Of a stretch of 64,000 nucleotides of DNA, positions 35,601 to 47,705 are shown one piece after another. The first letter of the stretch is position 1; the number at the start of each line of letters is the position of its first letter. A program made the translations under genes and the position numbers. The DNA is from Thereva unica (taxonomy: Eukaryota > Arthropoda > Insecta > Diptera > Therevidae), in contig OX465282.1 in NCBI GenBank assembly GCA_949987705.1, positions 13,442,501-13,506,500 on the forward strand. The letters are read 5' to 3'. The notes under the pieces are model-generated. The model ran no database searches. It had not been told where the DNA came from and saw nothing but the letters and a program-made list of their open reading frames with translations.

Positions 35601-35909
35601 ATATGTTAAGGGTAATGAAGGTGGGGGGATGTTGAAAAAGGTGGCGATGAACCCTGGGTTTGGAGATTATTCCATAGTCGAGTTGTTCTATTTACAAACG
35701 AATTGCTATTTTGTTGAATGGTATGAGATTTCCGTGGAGGCAGGTCACCGTTAGCCATAAAAATGAAAAGGAATTACAATTTATCTTATATGAGATGAAT
35801 TACGAGTCAGACTCTAGAAAATTTCAAAGAAATACGACTAGAAATCGGGGTACTCACAAGCTTCTTCAACTCTGTTAAATGGCTTTAGATATGGTGACTT
35901 CTAACAATA

Positions 35910-35955
35910 ATTTGACAGTTAGAATCGTTACGTCAGTTGATAAGTTCGGGGAATT
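35910..35955. repeat. Dispersed repeat, shared with 40499-40545
   Basis: TTACGTCAGTTGATAAGTTC (35928-35947) is found again at 40517-40536, with TTTGACAG just upstream in both. Probably two ends or copies of one element. Confidence 0.55.
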
Positions 35956-37544
35956 TTACCCATTTTCTAATTTCTATATTAAAATCAACTAAAATCTCAG
36001 TATATAATATTTCAATATATCACCAACCATCATTTATACAATCAATACCTGTCCCATTAAAAAAAATTGCCGAAATAACACACTATATCAGCAATAAATA
36101 CCTTAACCCTCAAAAAGCCCTTTAAGAAGACCAGTTACAAAAAAAAATTAAACATAAAAACCTTCAAAAAATAAAAATCTTGCCCATGTACACAAAATAA
36201 CATTGAATTTCCATACCAACATTTTTTTTATCTTTAAACTAAAGATACTTCCGCTACCTGTAGCCATTGAAAGTTTTTTTTCTTCTTGTCTTCTTCTTCT
36301 TGTTAATCTTTCAACATTCATTCATTGAACGTTCGTGTTTTTTTGTTGTTGTTATATGTATATTGTTATTGGGTGTCGTTACTGTGGAAAAATCATGCTG
36401 TAGGCGCGTAGAAGGTAGAAGAGTTGATGTAGACACAAATCACGACGAAAAACTTTACTATAGACCTAGAGAGAGACGCCACGCCGTAAACGTCATATAT
36501 ATTCCAACAACAAAATTTCGTTCAATATTATAAACGAGTAGAGTATAAGAATCTATCCGAGGCTAACCAGGTTTAAAATTATATTAAAAAAAAAAAAAAA
36601 AACTAAAGTCTAAATAATAATTGTATATGCGTTCGAAAATTGTATTGTATGTATGTTTTTTTTGTTTTTTTAAACTAACGATATTTTTTATTTGTTTTTA
36701 ATATTTGCTTAGACGTGAGGTTATTTACGTGCAGTTAATATATATATTTTTTGTTAGCGAAATGTTATGCGCTAAAACAAAATATAAATGTGTAATAAAA
36801 ATTTATTGTCTTATCCTTCATAAAACTACTAAAACACCCTGGATTATTTTTTTTAGGTCTTCTTCTCCTTTCAAATTAAAAATAAATCTAAAAATAAAAA
36901 CTATTTCATAATTATGTATTTCCCCTCATGGTAATATCACACACAAAAAAAAATGGCAATCAATTTTCTTTTATTATCAAAAGATATCAATAACTACTGC
37001 TACTTCTTACTTAATACCCGTAGATACCGACCTAAGTGACCTAGACTTTATATCGTTATTGTTGTGCTTGGGTGTTGTATATATGCGTAACTCTTATTTT
37101 TTTGTTTGTTTGTTCAAAAGTTCAAGAATAACTTGACAACTAAATAATATATATAAAGATATAAATATAAATCAGCGCGACCTCACTAACAGCATACAAT
37201 ATATACATCTTTCCTCTACACACTTATACTTCTCGCAAGTTTTCGTACGTGCAATTTCATAACGGATTTTCGATTTTTTTTTGTGCTATATACAAAGCAA
37301 ACGTCATACACAATGCTTGGTTACCTTGATATTTTCATTATTATTATTGAATTTTGAATTAAATTAAATGTCTTATGGAAATATAACGGTAATGAGAAAA
37401 AATGTTGTTTCTCTTGGTCTTGAGTCTGTTCCCTGGACATATTCGGAATGTGGGATCTCAAAAGAATGTTCCCAATTTGTGTTAACGTGTACTAGTGTTA
37501 AAAAAAGGGCAATTGACATATAGGAATTGACATGCAGCTGTTAC

Positions 37545-38715
37545 TCGTTATGTCAAACCTAGCCAAGGGAGATCTGGGAGCAATTCCCAATAGGTTAGGT
37601 TTATTCCCATAACCCAATCCTCCATCGGGGACTTCTAGGTGGACTATGAAGTGCCACAGACAGATTGAGGGCCTTGGACCAGCGTGTCAGACCATTTCCC
37701 GACAACCTCGTCCACAACCCCATTGCCCTTGATGAAAAATGGTCCAGGGATCTAGTAAATCCGGTAATGGGGCCGATTCCTAATAGGCTAAGCACATTCC
37801 CATAACCCAGTTATCTATTAGGGATTTGTAGGTGGACTATGAAGTGCCAGGGTAAGATTCAGGGCCCTGGCGCAGCTGCTCAAACCATTCCCTCGCAAGC
37901 TTGTCCACAGCCTCATTGCCCTTGATACCACAGCGTCCGGGGTCCTAGTAAAGAGGGTCGTGGGAACGATTTTCCATAGGCTAGGTTTATTCCCATAACC
38001 CTATCCTCTATCAGGGACTTGTATCAAGAGATTCAGGGCCCTGGACCAGCGTGTCAGACCATTCAATCGCAAGCTTGTACACAGCCTCACTGCCCTCGAT
38101 ACACTAGTGATCTGGACTCAGCAGAGCGAGACATGGGATCAATCCACATTCATTCCCATAATCCAGTCCTCTCTTAGGGACTTGGATAAGAACTATGAAA
38201 TGCCACAGACGGGTTCAAGGCACTGGACTTACGTCTCAGACCATTCCTTTGCAAGCTTGTACACAGCCTTATTGCCATTGATACCACAGGGTCTGGCGAC
38301 GTATCAAAGAGGGACCTAGGACCGACTTTCAAAAGGCTCGACTGCTTCCCATAACCCAGTCCTCTACCAGGAACCTGGGGATGGACTATGAGATGCCACA
38401 GAAAGGTTCAGGGACCAGCGTCTCAGACCATTCCATTCGCGAGCTTGTTCACAGCCTCAGTCTAGTCTCTCTCCCACAACCCAGTGCTCTACCGGGAACG
38501 TGGAGGTGGACTTTGAATCGCCGTAGAAAGGTTCTGGGCTATAGAACAACCTTCACGAGCTTCCACATACCATCATTCCCCTGATACTCCAATGTCCGCA
38601 AAACCCTATTTTTCACAGCCAAGATCAAAAGTACGTAAAAACACATTGCAACTACTTTGCAGGAAAACTTAAACGATAAGAATGTCTTGATGGCACAGCT
38701 TGACTGTCCAAAAAA
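37545..38715 (-). repeat. Tandem array B derived from a retrotransposon RNase H domain
   Basis: Six or so imperfect units with mostly 190-195 bp spacing, plus two shortened ones (plus-strand landmark ATTCCCATAACCCAGTC near 37602, 37795, 37988, 38151 and 38346, with CCCACAACCCAGTGC near 38473). On the minus strand the best unit reads GRCGIKGNEAVDKLAREW, then FEQLRQGPES and, in others, SPMEDWVMGINLTYWE. This is the C-terminal RNase H motif region of a non-LTR retrotransposon. It shares its terminal tail (38575-38715) with array A. It ends about 100 bp from the E75 hinge exon donor. Confidence 0.82.
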
Positions 38716-38815
38716 TATCACCCTAAAGTGATGCAGAAAAAACTTGTACCTAACTTATGATTCAAGATGAGTGTAAGATGAGTATTTTTTTTACATAAAA
38801 CAAATTAAAACTTAC

Positions 38816-39054
38816 CAATAATGTCGGCATTGAATATGATGGACATTCTCTAGCCCTTTGACGCATTGCTGATACTTTTTCTCTAGTAAATTCACAAGTT
38901 TCCATATGGGCACGCAGAACAGCTGCTAATAATCTTGGCTGATCATCTAATTCTGTGGCAAGCGCCCTCTGTTGACCACGATTCTGTGTACTTTGTTGCA
39001 TAGCAGCTAATATTCTTGCCTTTTCTCGCTTTGGTACCCGACCAAATCGTACCG
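38816..39054 (-). CDS. Eip75B: E75 nuclear receptor, hinge exon
   Basis: This is the coding exon just upstream of the ligand-binding exon of E75. It reads, after two bases of a split Ala codon, VRFGRVPKREKARILAAMQQ, then STQNRGQQRALATELDDQPR and CEFTREKVSAMRQRARECPS, ending SYSMPTLL. This is the C-terminal extension of the DNA-binding domain plus the hinge, nearly identical to what I recall of Drosophila E75. The acceptor is TTATAG with AG at 39056-39055, entering in phase 1. The donor is GTAAG at 38815-38811, leaving in phase 0. Length is 239 bp, or 79 codons plus two bases. The exon carrying the second zinc finger should precede it on the minus strand, but I found no match up to 64000. Retrotransposon-derived repeats end only about 100 bp beyond its donor. 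Confidence 0.95.
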
Positions 39055-39252
39055 CTATAATTAAAATAAAGAAAAATACAAATTAACAATAATGCTCTCT
39101 TTTTCTGGATTTCTTTAAAATTTTTATATCTTTTATCACCTGTCAACATGGTAAAAAAAAATATGCAAGAACATAAAAAAAATTTGTAATAAAAGTTTAT
39201 GTCCTTTGTGTATTAAGGTCACCATCAAAAGCAGAGAGAAAGAACCAACCCA

Positions 39253-39266
39253 CCACCAGATGGCAG
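39253..39266 (+). promoter_or_regulatory. Perfect CTCF consensus match near E75 hinge exon
   Basis: CCACCAGATGGCAG fits CCASYAGRKGGCRS at all 14 positions. It lies 199 bp upstream of the hinge exon in E75 orientation, inside the intron. Confidence 0.45.
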
Positions 39267-40029
39267 TATTTTTTGCGTTTTTTTTGTTTGTGATCGAAGA
39301 GAATGCCATCAATGCTATGGTGTTGCCCTCTGATATATCAAAAGGTGCATTAAAATAAAAAAATCTCTCACATACAGCCCTTTTTTTGCTTTAAGAGTTT
39401 AACATAAAAGGGAAGGAAATGAAAGGCACAAGACCTCAATTTTATGTATTTTATGTTGAAGGTGTGTGTGGTGCGCGTTTACCCCGTGTCTTTACTTGGT
39501 TGAGCAATGACGACGACAGGTGTTAATAAGAAGAGAAGAGTTCAGGTAGGCATGCATTATATTATCAATAAAAGTGCGTTAATAATGAGAGTTCCTTAAC
39601 CGACCCGGAGTAATCTCATATAAAGAAACAGGTGATGTTTTTTTTTGTTTTTTTATTAGGGTTGGGGATTATGTTTTCTTTTCCTTTTTTGTAAGAAATA
39701 AGAAATGGGGTCATTGCCATTTTGTTATAGTTTTTTTATATCAAATTCCTCTCTATATCTTTTTCTATATTATTTCACCCACAATCAATTCAAACAAAAA
39801 ACACAAAATCTTTTAAAATGTCCCCATTATTATTTCCTTTTATTTATATTTTTTTTCTTTCGTTCACAAAATCATTCACAATAAGAATACTACTACAAAA
39901 AAATCGGCTAACGCAAATAAAAAATTTCATTTTTACGATTTTTAACTAGCAACAACAACAAAAAAGAGTTAAATGTTGTTTTTTTTTCTTTTTTTTTATT
40001 TCCAACAAAAGAAAATGCAAAAATGATTT

Positions 40030-40034
<5 letters not shown>

Positions 40035-40089
<55 letters not shown>
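40035..40089. repeat. (TA)n microsatellite
   Basis: About 27 uninterrupted TA units. Frames through it give Tyr-Ile repeats that are not real proteins. Confidence 0.95.
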
Positions 40090-40093
<4 letters not shown>

Positions 40094-40498
40094 TTTTTTT
40101 TGTGCTATCCATTTCACACACAAATGTCAAAAAAATAAAAGTAAACCACTTTCTCTTAAGCGCGCGCAGCGGCGCCCCGTTTTTATAAGAAGAAAATATA
40201 TAAAACAAGAAGAATGCAGCAGAAAAATTTCAGTTTCAGTTCACCCACTTTTATCATTTCATTTCATAGTAGTGTTTGAACTTTCATTTGAACTTTTTTT
40301 TCTTTTACTGTCTAGAGATTTTGTTTCTTCTTTTTTTTTGGTTTGTATAGTTTTGTGTGGATTGTGTTTTTTTTTCTATTGTATTATTGTTGCTATACGG
40401 GTGGGTATATGGTAGAGAGTGTGTTTGATATGAATTAGTGCAAAATTTTTTAGATATAAAAGATAGAAATCTAATTAATCATTTTATATGGAAATTAG

Positions 40499-40545
40499 TT
40501 TGACAGCTGTCATTCTTTACGTCAGTTGATAAGTTCGCGGAATTA
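40499..40545. repeat. Dispersed repeat, shared with 35910-35955
   Basis: Second copy of the TTACGTCAGTTGATAAGTTC sequence, preceded by TTTGACAGCTGTCA. Confidence 0.55.
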
Positions 40546-42404
40546 CGAGTATTTATGTTACTAAAAAAATTAAGTAACAACAAAATATTGTTTTTCATGT
40601 TTGTTTTAATTAAGAGAAAGTTGGATTTACCAAAAAATAAAATTTATAAAAAAATCTCATAACTAATAGCTCTAATTCATTCTCATACATTCTAAGTATA
40701 AAGCATCAAGTTTAAGAATAAATGCCTTTAAAAAAATCGCATATTTCTTGCTAGTATCCATGATATGACCTCGACTTTTAGCAGTATAGTAGCAGCAGGA
40801 AGAAGAATGAGACGTGGGTATATGTATATTAAAATATCAGTCATTACCACCAATCAAGTTATTTTTAAACCTGGATGGAAAATGACTCATGTTTTTTAAT
40901 AAATGATACAGTTTTAATGCAAGACAGACTGCAATGTATCGGGCTATTTTATATGACTCTATGAAGAATTAGTTGGCTAGGACTTCCAAATTCTTGTCTA
41001 ATAGGAAAAAGAGGCGAAAGTAGTAGATCAAGACATTCACATAAAAAAAGACGATGTTCAACGTGAATAGACGTTGTTTTAGAAGATATACGTATATCCA
41101 GCTGGAAAGATTTAGTAAAATAAAAGAAAAAGGCTTTAAGAGACCTAAAAGTCCTAAATGACATTTATGAAGACGAAGAAATGAATAGGGTTGATGAGTA
41201 TCACAACGAAGGATCTATTTGCATTCGTCTTGGTAATTAACTAGAAGACGCAAAACGACTAACTAGCATGCCTTTACAAGATATCGAACTCCTGGACTCT
41301 GGGAAAATAGTCAGAAGCTTCCATCACTAATATTAGATATTGACAACTTCATTGATGAACAACTAATCTTGTGCTAACATTTTCCAGGTAGTTTAAACCA
41401 CAAGTTGATTAGCATCGTCTTCTTCTTTAACTGCTCTACAATCGGGATTGGGTTCTGGACCTTATATCGTCACATAATTTAAGTGACGACGAAATATTCT
41501 TGCTTGAACAGCATGAACGACTCATCCAAATGTAGTGGCACGTGTATTCTCTTATCTAGTCAATGATAAACTAGTTGTACAACAAAATTATACTTGTTGA
41601 CAGATTAAAAAATTATTTTTTTAATATTCTTTGTTAAATTCTTGATCCCAACATGTGTATCAGACATAAAACATAATTCCAAAGTGATTAATGAACGTTT
41701 TTCATAAGATTTTGAAGTTTCAAAGTTAGTTTTTATTAAAAAAAAGTCTTGTTTAAGTTATATAAAAAACTAAAGTAGAAATGTAGCAGATAATAGCCTA
41801 CGATCCACAAAAGAAAAACAAGTTCCACAAACTGCTAATAAAAAATATATACTAGTCCAAACTTAGCGGTTGTATCGAGCTTTTAAATTAAATAACAATA
41901 AGTGAGTTCTATACGAGTAGATTAAGTAGTTCTTAGTTCTTTTTAACCTTTTCTTCTTCTTCTTATTTATTTAAGGAAGCGTCTCTTTCGTGCCAAACCT
42001 TAAAAATCTGTCCTTAAAAATCTTCCAGGAATTCTTTCATTGTTTCCCATCTTTTGGTTTTACCACCTTAGCTCTGCGGGATTTGAATGAATCTTTCAGC
42101 TTGACAAACGTCCTGGCCCAATTCTTTATATGACCGAGCTTACGTAGCAATTGACTAAGCTGCAGAGAAGTTCCAAACCCACAAGTGATAAGTTTGCTCG
42201 TACTCAAGGCATCGGCAATTTCATAACTAACGTGGCCTGAAATCTACATCAGCGTAGCATCGTTGTTTCTGCTGAGTGATTTTATAGATAGGAGACAGTC
42301 TAGGACAGTCTTTGATGACACCCTGCCAACAGGACAACTATTGTCCGAGCGTCAAAATTCATGGATATTTGGTACCTAATAACTTGTACACGTACAGCCA
42401 GCTC

Positions 42405-42480
42405 TGAAATGGTAGACAACCAAATCAGGCGAAGGAAATGGAATTGGATTGGCCACACCTACCTGGCCAGGGAACTGGGA
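42405..42480 (+). pseudogene. Retrotransposon RT C-terminal scrap
   Basis: Reads MVDNQIRRRKWNWIGHTYLA, the R-R-W-x-W-x-G-H motif near the C-terminus of RTE-type polyproteins. It is joined directly to an oppositely oriented RNase H fragment at about 42480, so two unrelated retrotransposon pieces are fused. Confidence 0.6.
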
Positions 42481-42850
42481 CGTGGTTCCCATAACCCAGT
42501 CTTCTATCAGGGACTTGTAGGTTGACTATCAAGTGTCACAGAACGATTTAGGGCGCTGGACCAGCGTCTCAGACCATTCCGTCGTAAGCTTGTTCACAGC
42601 CTCCGTCTAGGTTCACTCCCGCAACCCAGTGCTCTACCTTTGACTGGAATCCGCACAAGGAATCCATCGAGTTGGTACACCTTGAACAACGTGGATAAGT
42701 CCTGAGAGACTGCAACAACTGTAAGATCCTGGTCAGAGTTGAGAGCTGTCGCAAAAAACAATGTTCGCTGGAGGGCAACGGTTTCCGCCTTATATTTCAT
42801 GAGGGATTAAGCTGGAGGGCAACTGTTTTCGCCCTATATACCATAAGAGA
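42481..42850 (-). pseudogene. Non-LTR retrotransposon RNase H fragment
   Basis: The minus strand reads YKAETVALQRTLFFATALNS then DQDLTVVAVSQDLSTL, the start of an RNase H domain (the K/QAE block). After it come one full and one shortened copy of the unit found in arrays A and B (ATAACCCAGTCTTCTATCAG at 42490; CGCAACCCAGTGCTCTAC at about 42620). Stops and frameshifts are present. Confidence 0.65.
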
Positions 42851-43330
42851 TTAATGGAGTATAAAAAGAAGAAGAAGATAAGAAAGTACAGCCAGCAGTT
42901 TATCATTATCGATTTTGTAACTGTCCACATAATAAAGGCAGATTGTTTCCGTTAAAGAAGAATAGGAGTCATGCTGCCATTCTGATCGGCCCATGATAAT
43001 CGGCATAAACGTTTTGTCAAAGTTCAGAGTGGAACACTGACTCCAAGTTTAGCTTCTTTCTTCGAAGAATCGATAGGTGATCCACAAGATCTCTCTACTG
43101 ACTTAAGAATAGTGCTGCGGCCAGAATTATTCTTGAGCGAATTGAAAAGCTCAACACTGCAGAATCTAGCTAAACTTCTAATTTCTGAATTCGACAATGT
43201 TGAGTTTTTGAATTCACCCCTTCTTCAGTAACTAGGTGGATCATATGGAGGTTCAGTACAACTTCCATAGCGGACAGGTGCTTTGAGCTTCTAGTGATAC
43301 CAAAACAAGGCAGCCGTAAAGCTTCGACCA

Positions 43331-43490
43331 GGCTCCAATTCACGCAATTCGACGTTGACTGAAAACGACGCGGTGTGCGCCTCGCAAGCATAACTTTTTG
43401 ACGTTCAAAAACTCTACTCTACTATAGTAAGGTTATTGAACGCGCTCCGTGTTGTTTCGAGTCGTCGTCGAATTGCGTGAATTGGCCCCA
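43331..43490. mobile_element. Small foldback element
   Basis: CCAATTCACGCAATTCGACG (43335-43354) is the reverse complement of the sequence ending at about 43486. Weaker pairing continues inward through GACTGAAAACGAC and CGGTGTGCGC, giving arms of about 55 bp in a 160-bp element. No coding capacity. Confidence 0.7.
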
Positions 43491-43529
43491 GAGGTTAATC
43501 ATTGTTTGATTTTTTAGACCCATCTTGCA

Positions 43530-43752
43530 ATAGACTAAAGTCGAGTCGTCATGACACGACAAGTCGTTTGAGTTGAATAAAGTGAAGTTTCAGTTCGGAA
43601 TTACGACTTGCAGTACATGGGGTCCAAGCTCAACTTAGAATTTCCTTAATTCAACCTAGCATTTCCAAGTCGTAGTTCTGAGCTGAAATGTCACTTTCTG
43701 CAACGGAAACGATTTGTCGTGTTGTGACGACTCGGCTTTCAAGCACAGGGCG
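43530..43752. mobile_element. Foldback element, family GGCCCCTGTGCTG, distant copy
   Basis: Two inverted arms with GTCGAGTCGTCATGACACGA (left) and GTCGTGTTGTGACGACTCGG (right), and a spacer around 43622-43665. The outer ends are eroded, with the right end AAGCACAGGGCGC still visible. It lies 40 bp from the unrelated foldback at 43331. Confidence 0.75.
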
Positions 43753-45649
43753 CTATGATCTTTTAAAATTATCTTGTATAGAGAAAATATTTAGTATCAG
43801 TTTAAGGTTTTTAACTTACAAATTGACGAGAGATATACAAATCAACGAAGGATATACAAATTGGCGATATATATATGGAGAGATCGAATTGCCTTGGTAG
43901 TTTACTACCTCTCAATCTGGGATTTCCAGAAGAGCTTTTCTTTCATCCAGGATTATATGCCTAGATATTTAGGCTGCTTTTAAAATGGATTTTTTTATAT
44001 CATCTAGAGAGGGAGCTTTTAAATTTATAGCTTCATTCTATTAGTAAGTGATACCATGTTGGGTTTTTTTTTATTTAATTCTGTTTTTTTTCGTTTTTAA
44101 TTTATACTTATCAAATTTACTACTTATTATAAAGTATAAACCAATACGTACGTGCATTATGATAGGTAACATTCCCTTTTAATATTCCTTTTAATATTGG
44201 TAACTCTTCACCCATTATTAATTCATTAAAATATTACAAGACCACTGTCAGAAATAATAACAAATATATGTATGTATATAATAAATAATTCAAAATTTTC
44301 CCCTTTTGGTTTTGGTTTGTGTTTATGTTATTATTGTTTATTTCGCATTAATAATTATTATTTTAATATTATATTTTATTAATTTCAATGCACTTGTCAC
44401 TTGTCAATATCAAATTCTTTTCTTTCTATCTTCTTCTTTTTTGTAATTTTTGTTATTTTACAAATGAATCACAGTTTTTTTTCAATTTTATTACATTTAT
44501 TTATTTATTATTGAAAATACTACTTTGTTTGCTTTTTTTATTATTATATTATTATATATCCAGGTACATTTATTAAATTTTGTTTTAATATACATATAGA
44601 TGATTTTTATGTTTTTAAATACACAGAAACACACTATATATTTGTTTTTTAGTTTAGTGGATTTTTTTGTAATAATAAAATTTGATATTATTTTAATAAA
44701 TAGAATTTATTTTCACTTTATAAATATATTATTAATTTATTTATTATGTTGGTAGTAAAATTCTTTGTACATTTATTTTTTATAGGGTAACCAAAATTTT
44801 TTGTTTTGCAGTTTTAGTTTTTAAAATTTATTTTATTACAATATATATATATATATATAGATATAAGCCAGGAACTTTTTATTTATTATTTTTATTATTT
44901 TTTTTTTGTTAAACTAATAAAAACAAATTAAATTCCTCTGTTTTTTGTATTTATATATATGAACTTTGTGTAATATTTTTTTCTGTATTGTATATTGCGA
45001 GGATTTTTCTTATTTCAAAAATATATATAATATGATGAAACTTCGCGCGCTAAAAAACCTTTTTTTATTTATTTGTGTATAATGCCACCAACTTTACAAT
45101 TTTATTTCTTTTATTTTTTTAAACTTTTATAAATCACACAAATTTTCTTCAGTTATGTTTTCAACACTTGTTGTTTTTATATTTACATATAAAACTTTCC
45201 CGGAAAAAACACAAATAATATCACTGATATATTTCCACTTGTTTCTTTATTTTTATACTATTATATTACTTTAATATAATAAAAAATATAACAATAAAGC
45301 ACACTATTTTTTCTTTCTTTCTTTCAATAATATTTATTATAATTTTCTTTCATTTCTTAACTCTTTTTATTTATTTATTTCTCAAAGAAATTTCCGCACA
45401 CACCAAAAAATTAAAAAACAGAACTTTCACTTCAAAAATATTATTATAAAAAATATTTTTACAATTTTATTTTTTATATATTAAAAACGAAATATTTTTG
45501 TTTGTCTTGTTGCCCGTTTTTATATATTTATTTTTAAGAGAGAAAAAAAAACTACTTTTGTATTCACACACGATTTTATATAAAATAACAAAGTAATTTT
45601 TTTTGTTGTTGTTTTATTTTAAAAATGTTATTATTAAAATATTTATTTT

Positions 45650-46640
45650 TTAATAATAATAATAATAATTCTTGTAGACAAAATACTTCATCTATCCGCA
45701 AGGTCTTGTACGCGACTAACTGTAAAAATTTATTTTTCCTTCTTGTTTCGTGTGTCTCCCCGGGTTCAAAAAAACCAAACCGTCTTCGTGCACGGTTTAG
45801 AAAAGTTTGGCCCGACCGACAAACGTATTGAAATACTCTATTGAATGGAATCGGCAACAAAACTTTCACACAGTATGTATATACATACATATATCGCGCG
45901 CTTCAATCTACATGTATATATTCGGTTTGTATAAATGTATACATTTTGAGATGGAAGAGCTTTAGCGGCGAAATATGCCCAATGGAAAAGTCGTCGAAAG
46001 AGAGGAGAGAAATACACAAAACAAGTCAGTTAAAAAGCGGCGATTTTTTTGCGAGCGAGACTGTGAGGCTAATACTATATTGCTAAAAGTTCTCTCCAAC
46101 AAATTGAGTATCTCTAAATAAAAGTTTTTGGAGAGTTTTTTTAGAATAACAAAGCAGATAAAACGATCTTGCGAAAAAAATACCGCTAAAATTTTGAAGA
46201 GCTTTGTGTAATTTTTTCTTCCTGTTTCATTATTTTCTAAGAGAAATATAACAAAAAGTTTTTCTCAATTTTCCTTGCAACATTCAAAATTAATAAAAAG
46301 CTCCATTAAATAAGAGAGAGAACTCTCCCTACAAACAAAAAAAAGAGAATCAAATATCAAACAAACAAAGCTTTTTCTACGTCACATTTCAACTTCTCAC
46401 AAAAAGCTCTCATAATATCTCAGAACTCACCACACCAAAACAAAAAAGCTTTTCTCTATACTTCAAAAGCTTCTTTTTAGTTGAAATTTTAAAATAAGAG
46501 CTAAAAGCTTCACTTTTATATATAGTCACGCTCTTTTATTTCCGTATCTCTCTTCTATTTCGTTTCTACTTCTTGTAGTTGTTGCTATTATACTCAAAAG
46601 AGGAGAAAGTCATTGGATTGGTTTTTTTTGTTATAAATAA
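45650..46640. other. Unassigned segment with a GC-richer patch and AAAGCTTTT/GAGAG words
   Basis: A GC-richer patch at about 45690-45800 breaks a long T-rich stretch. It is followed by many GAGAG and AAAAGCTTTT words to about 46520. This could be regulatory or an untranslated first exon of E75, but I see no start or splice evidence that decides. Confidence 0.2.
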
Positions 46641-47574
46641 TAAAAGTATATATATATGTATAAATACATGAGAATTGAAAATGCGTGGTGAGAAACTATT
46701 TTGTAGTAAAAATGATAAGAAGAATGAAGTGGAGAAATATATAACACAATAAGGGCAATAACCTTAAAAATAATCTTTCACTATTTATTATATGTTTCTA
46801 TATCTATAGTCTAAGAAGAAGAAGAAGAAGAGATATTTTTTCACTGCAGTTTTTTTCTTTTTTTTAGCAATTATTATAAAGTATTTTTTAATATATAGAG
46901 AGAAAGGATTAATAATAATAATGTTTCTTAATTTAAAATTTTTGTAAAATTTCATTCACAATGTAAATGTCAAAATTTGAAGCTTAAATTTATGACAACT
47001 CAATCTGATAATATTAGTAGTTGTCAAAAATCATCAAATGGTGACACTGAACTTTTGAACAAAATATATCTTTAAAAAAAACTCAAAACTAAGCTTGTAT
47101 TATGCCCTTCATTTATCAATATCTCCTATATATATTTATATTTATAACATGGATTTCCTCAATTAAATTATGTAGATATATTAAATATTATATTCGAAGG
47201 AATATTAATAATGTTGTTTTCAATGAAATATTTTTAACTTAAGAAAGAAAACAGTTATGATCAGTTTATTTAACCTCTCATGTGATAAGATAGACGGCTT
47301 TGATAGAAAGAATAACTGTGACTTTCTGAGTCTGAGTTTCTGGATTTAGGTATGTATTCTTCTTGTTTAAAGGTTCTACAATCGGGATACGGTTATGGCG
47401 TTTCGGAGAAAATGTGTGGTTTACTGCAAAGCCGTGCAGATCTACACTTCAAAAACACTAGATTTAGGAATGTAGGAATGGGAAAACGAGACTACCTACA
47501 TAACAGCAACAGGAGTATTTTTCAGCAGCTTGGAGATTTGAGGTGGTTGGAAACCCGATAGAAGTCAAAAATGC

Positions 47575-47705
47575 ATAACGTGGATGTTGTTTGAGCTCCC
47601 GGACATAGGAACAATAGATGGGTATGAGAAAGCTGATTGCATAGGCAAACAGAAAGCCCTTCGGAGTCTTGGAAATGAAGATGGTCGGGCGTCGAATAGG
47701 CTCTA
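47575..47705 (+). pseudogene. Retrotransposon RNase H scrap
   Basis: Reads FELPDIGTIDGYEKADCIGK, resembling the VPGHxxIdGNExADxLAK block of non-LTR RNase H domains. Short, single and probably dead. It differs in wording from arrays A and B, so it comes from another element. Confidence 0.55.

Larger units (their letters stand above)
21788..38815 (-). other. Eip75B: E75 intron between hinge exon and ligand-binding exon (17 kb)
   Basis: This phase-0 intron is bounded by GTAAG at 38815-38811 and TTTACAG ending at 21788. It holds a tandem hairpin repeat, a MITE, two mariner scraps, an RT scrap, two RNase H-derived arrays, a CTCAA-rich array and simple repeats, each listed separately. The rest is AT-rich, with no open frame I can assign. 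Stretches where I see nothing beyond microsatellites and poly-A/T are 22200-23793, 24053-24960, 25891-27319, 27621-28500, 31691-34980 (apart from the receptor half-sites) and 35956-37540. Confidence 0.9.

Noticed and set aside
36267..36533. 88-codon plus-strand frame with a signal-peptide-like start
   Set aside because: The hydrophobic start comes from T-rich DNA, it lies antisense in the E75 intron, and the rest matches nothing I know.
37601..37795. Minus-strand 64-codon frame starting at a Met
   Set aside because: Wrong frame; the RNase H reading of the same DNA is in another frame and contains stops.
40023..40415. 130-codon frame with Tyr-Ile repeats
   Set aside because: Runs through the (TA)n microsatellite.
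45576..45890. Possible alternative first exon or promoter of E75 on the minus strand
   Set aside because: Only a GC-richer patch and a 104-codon frame without family resemblance; no donor or start evidence.
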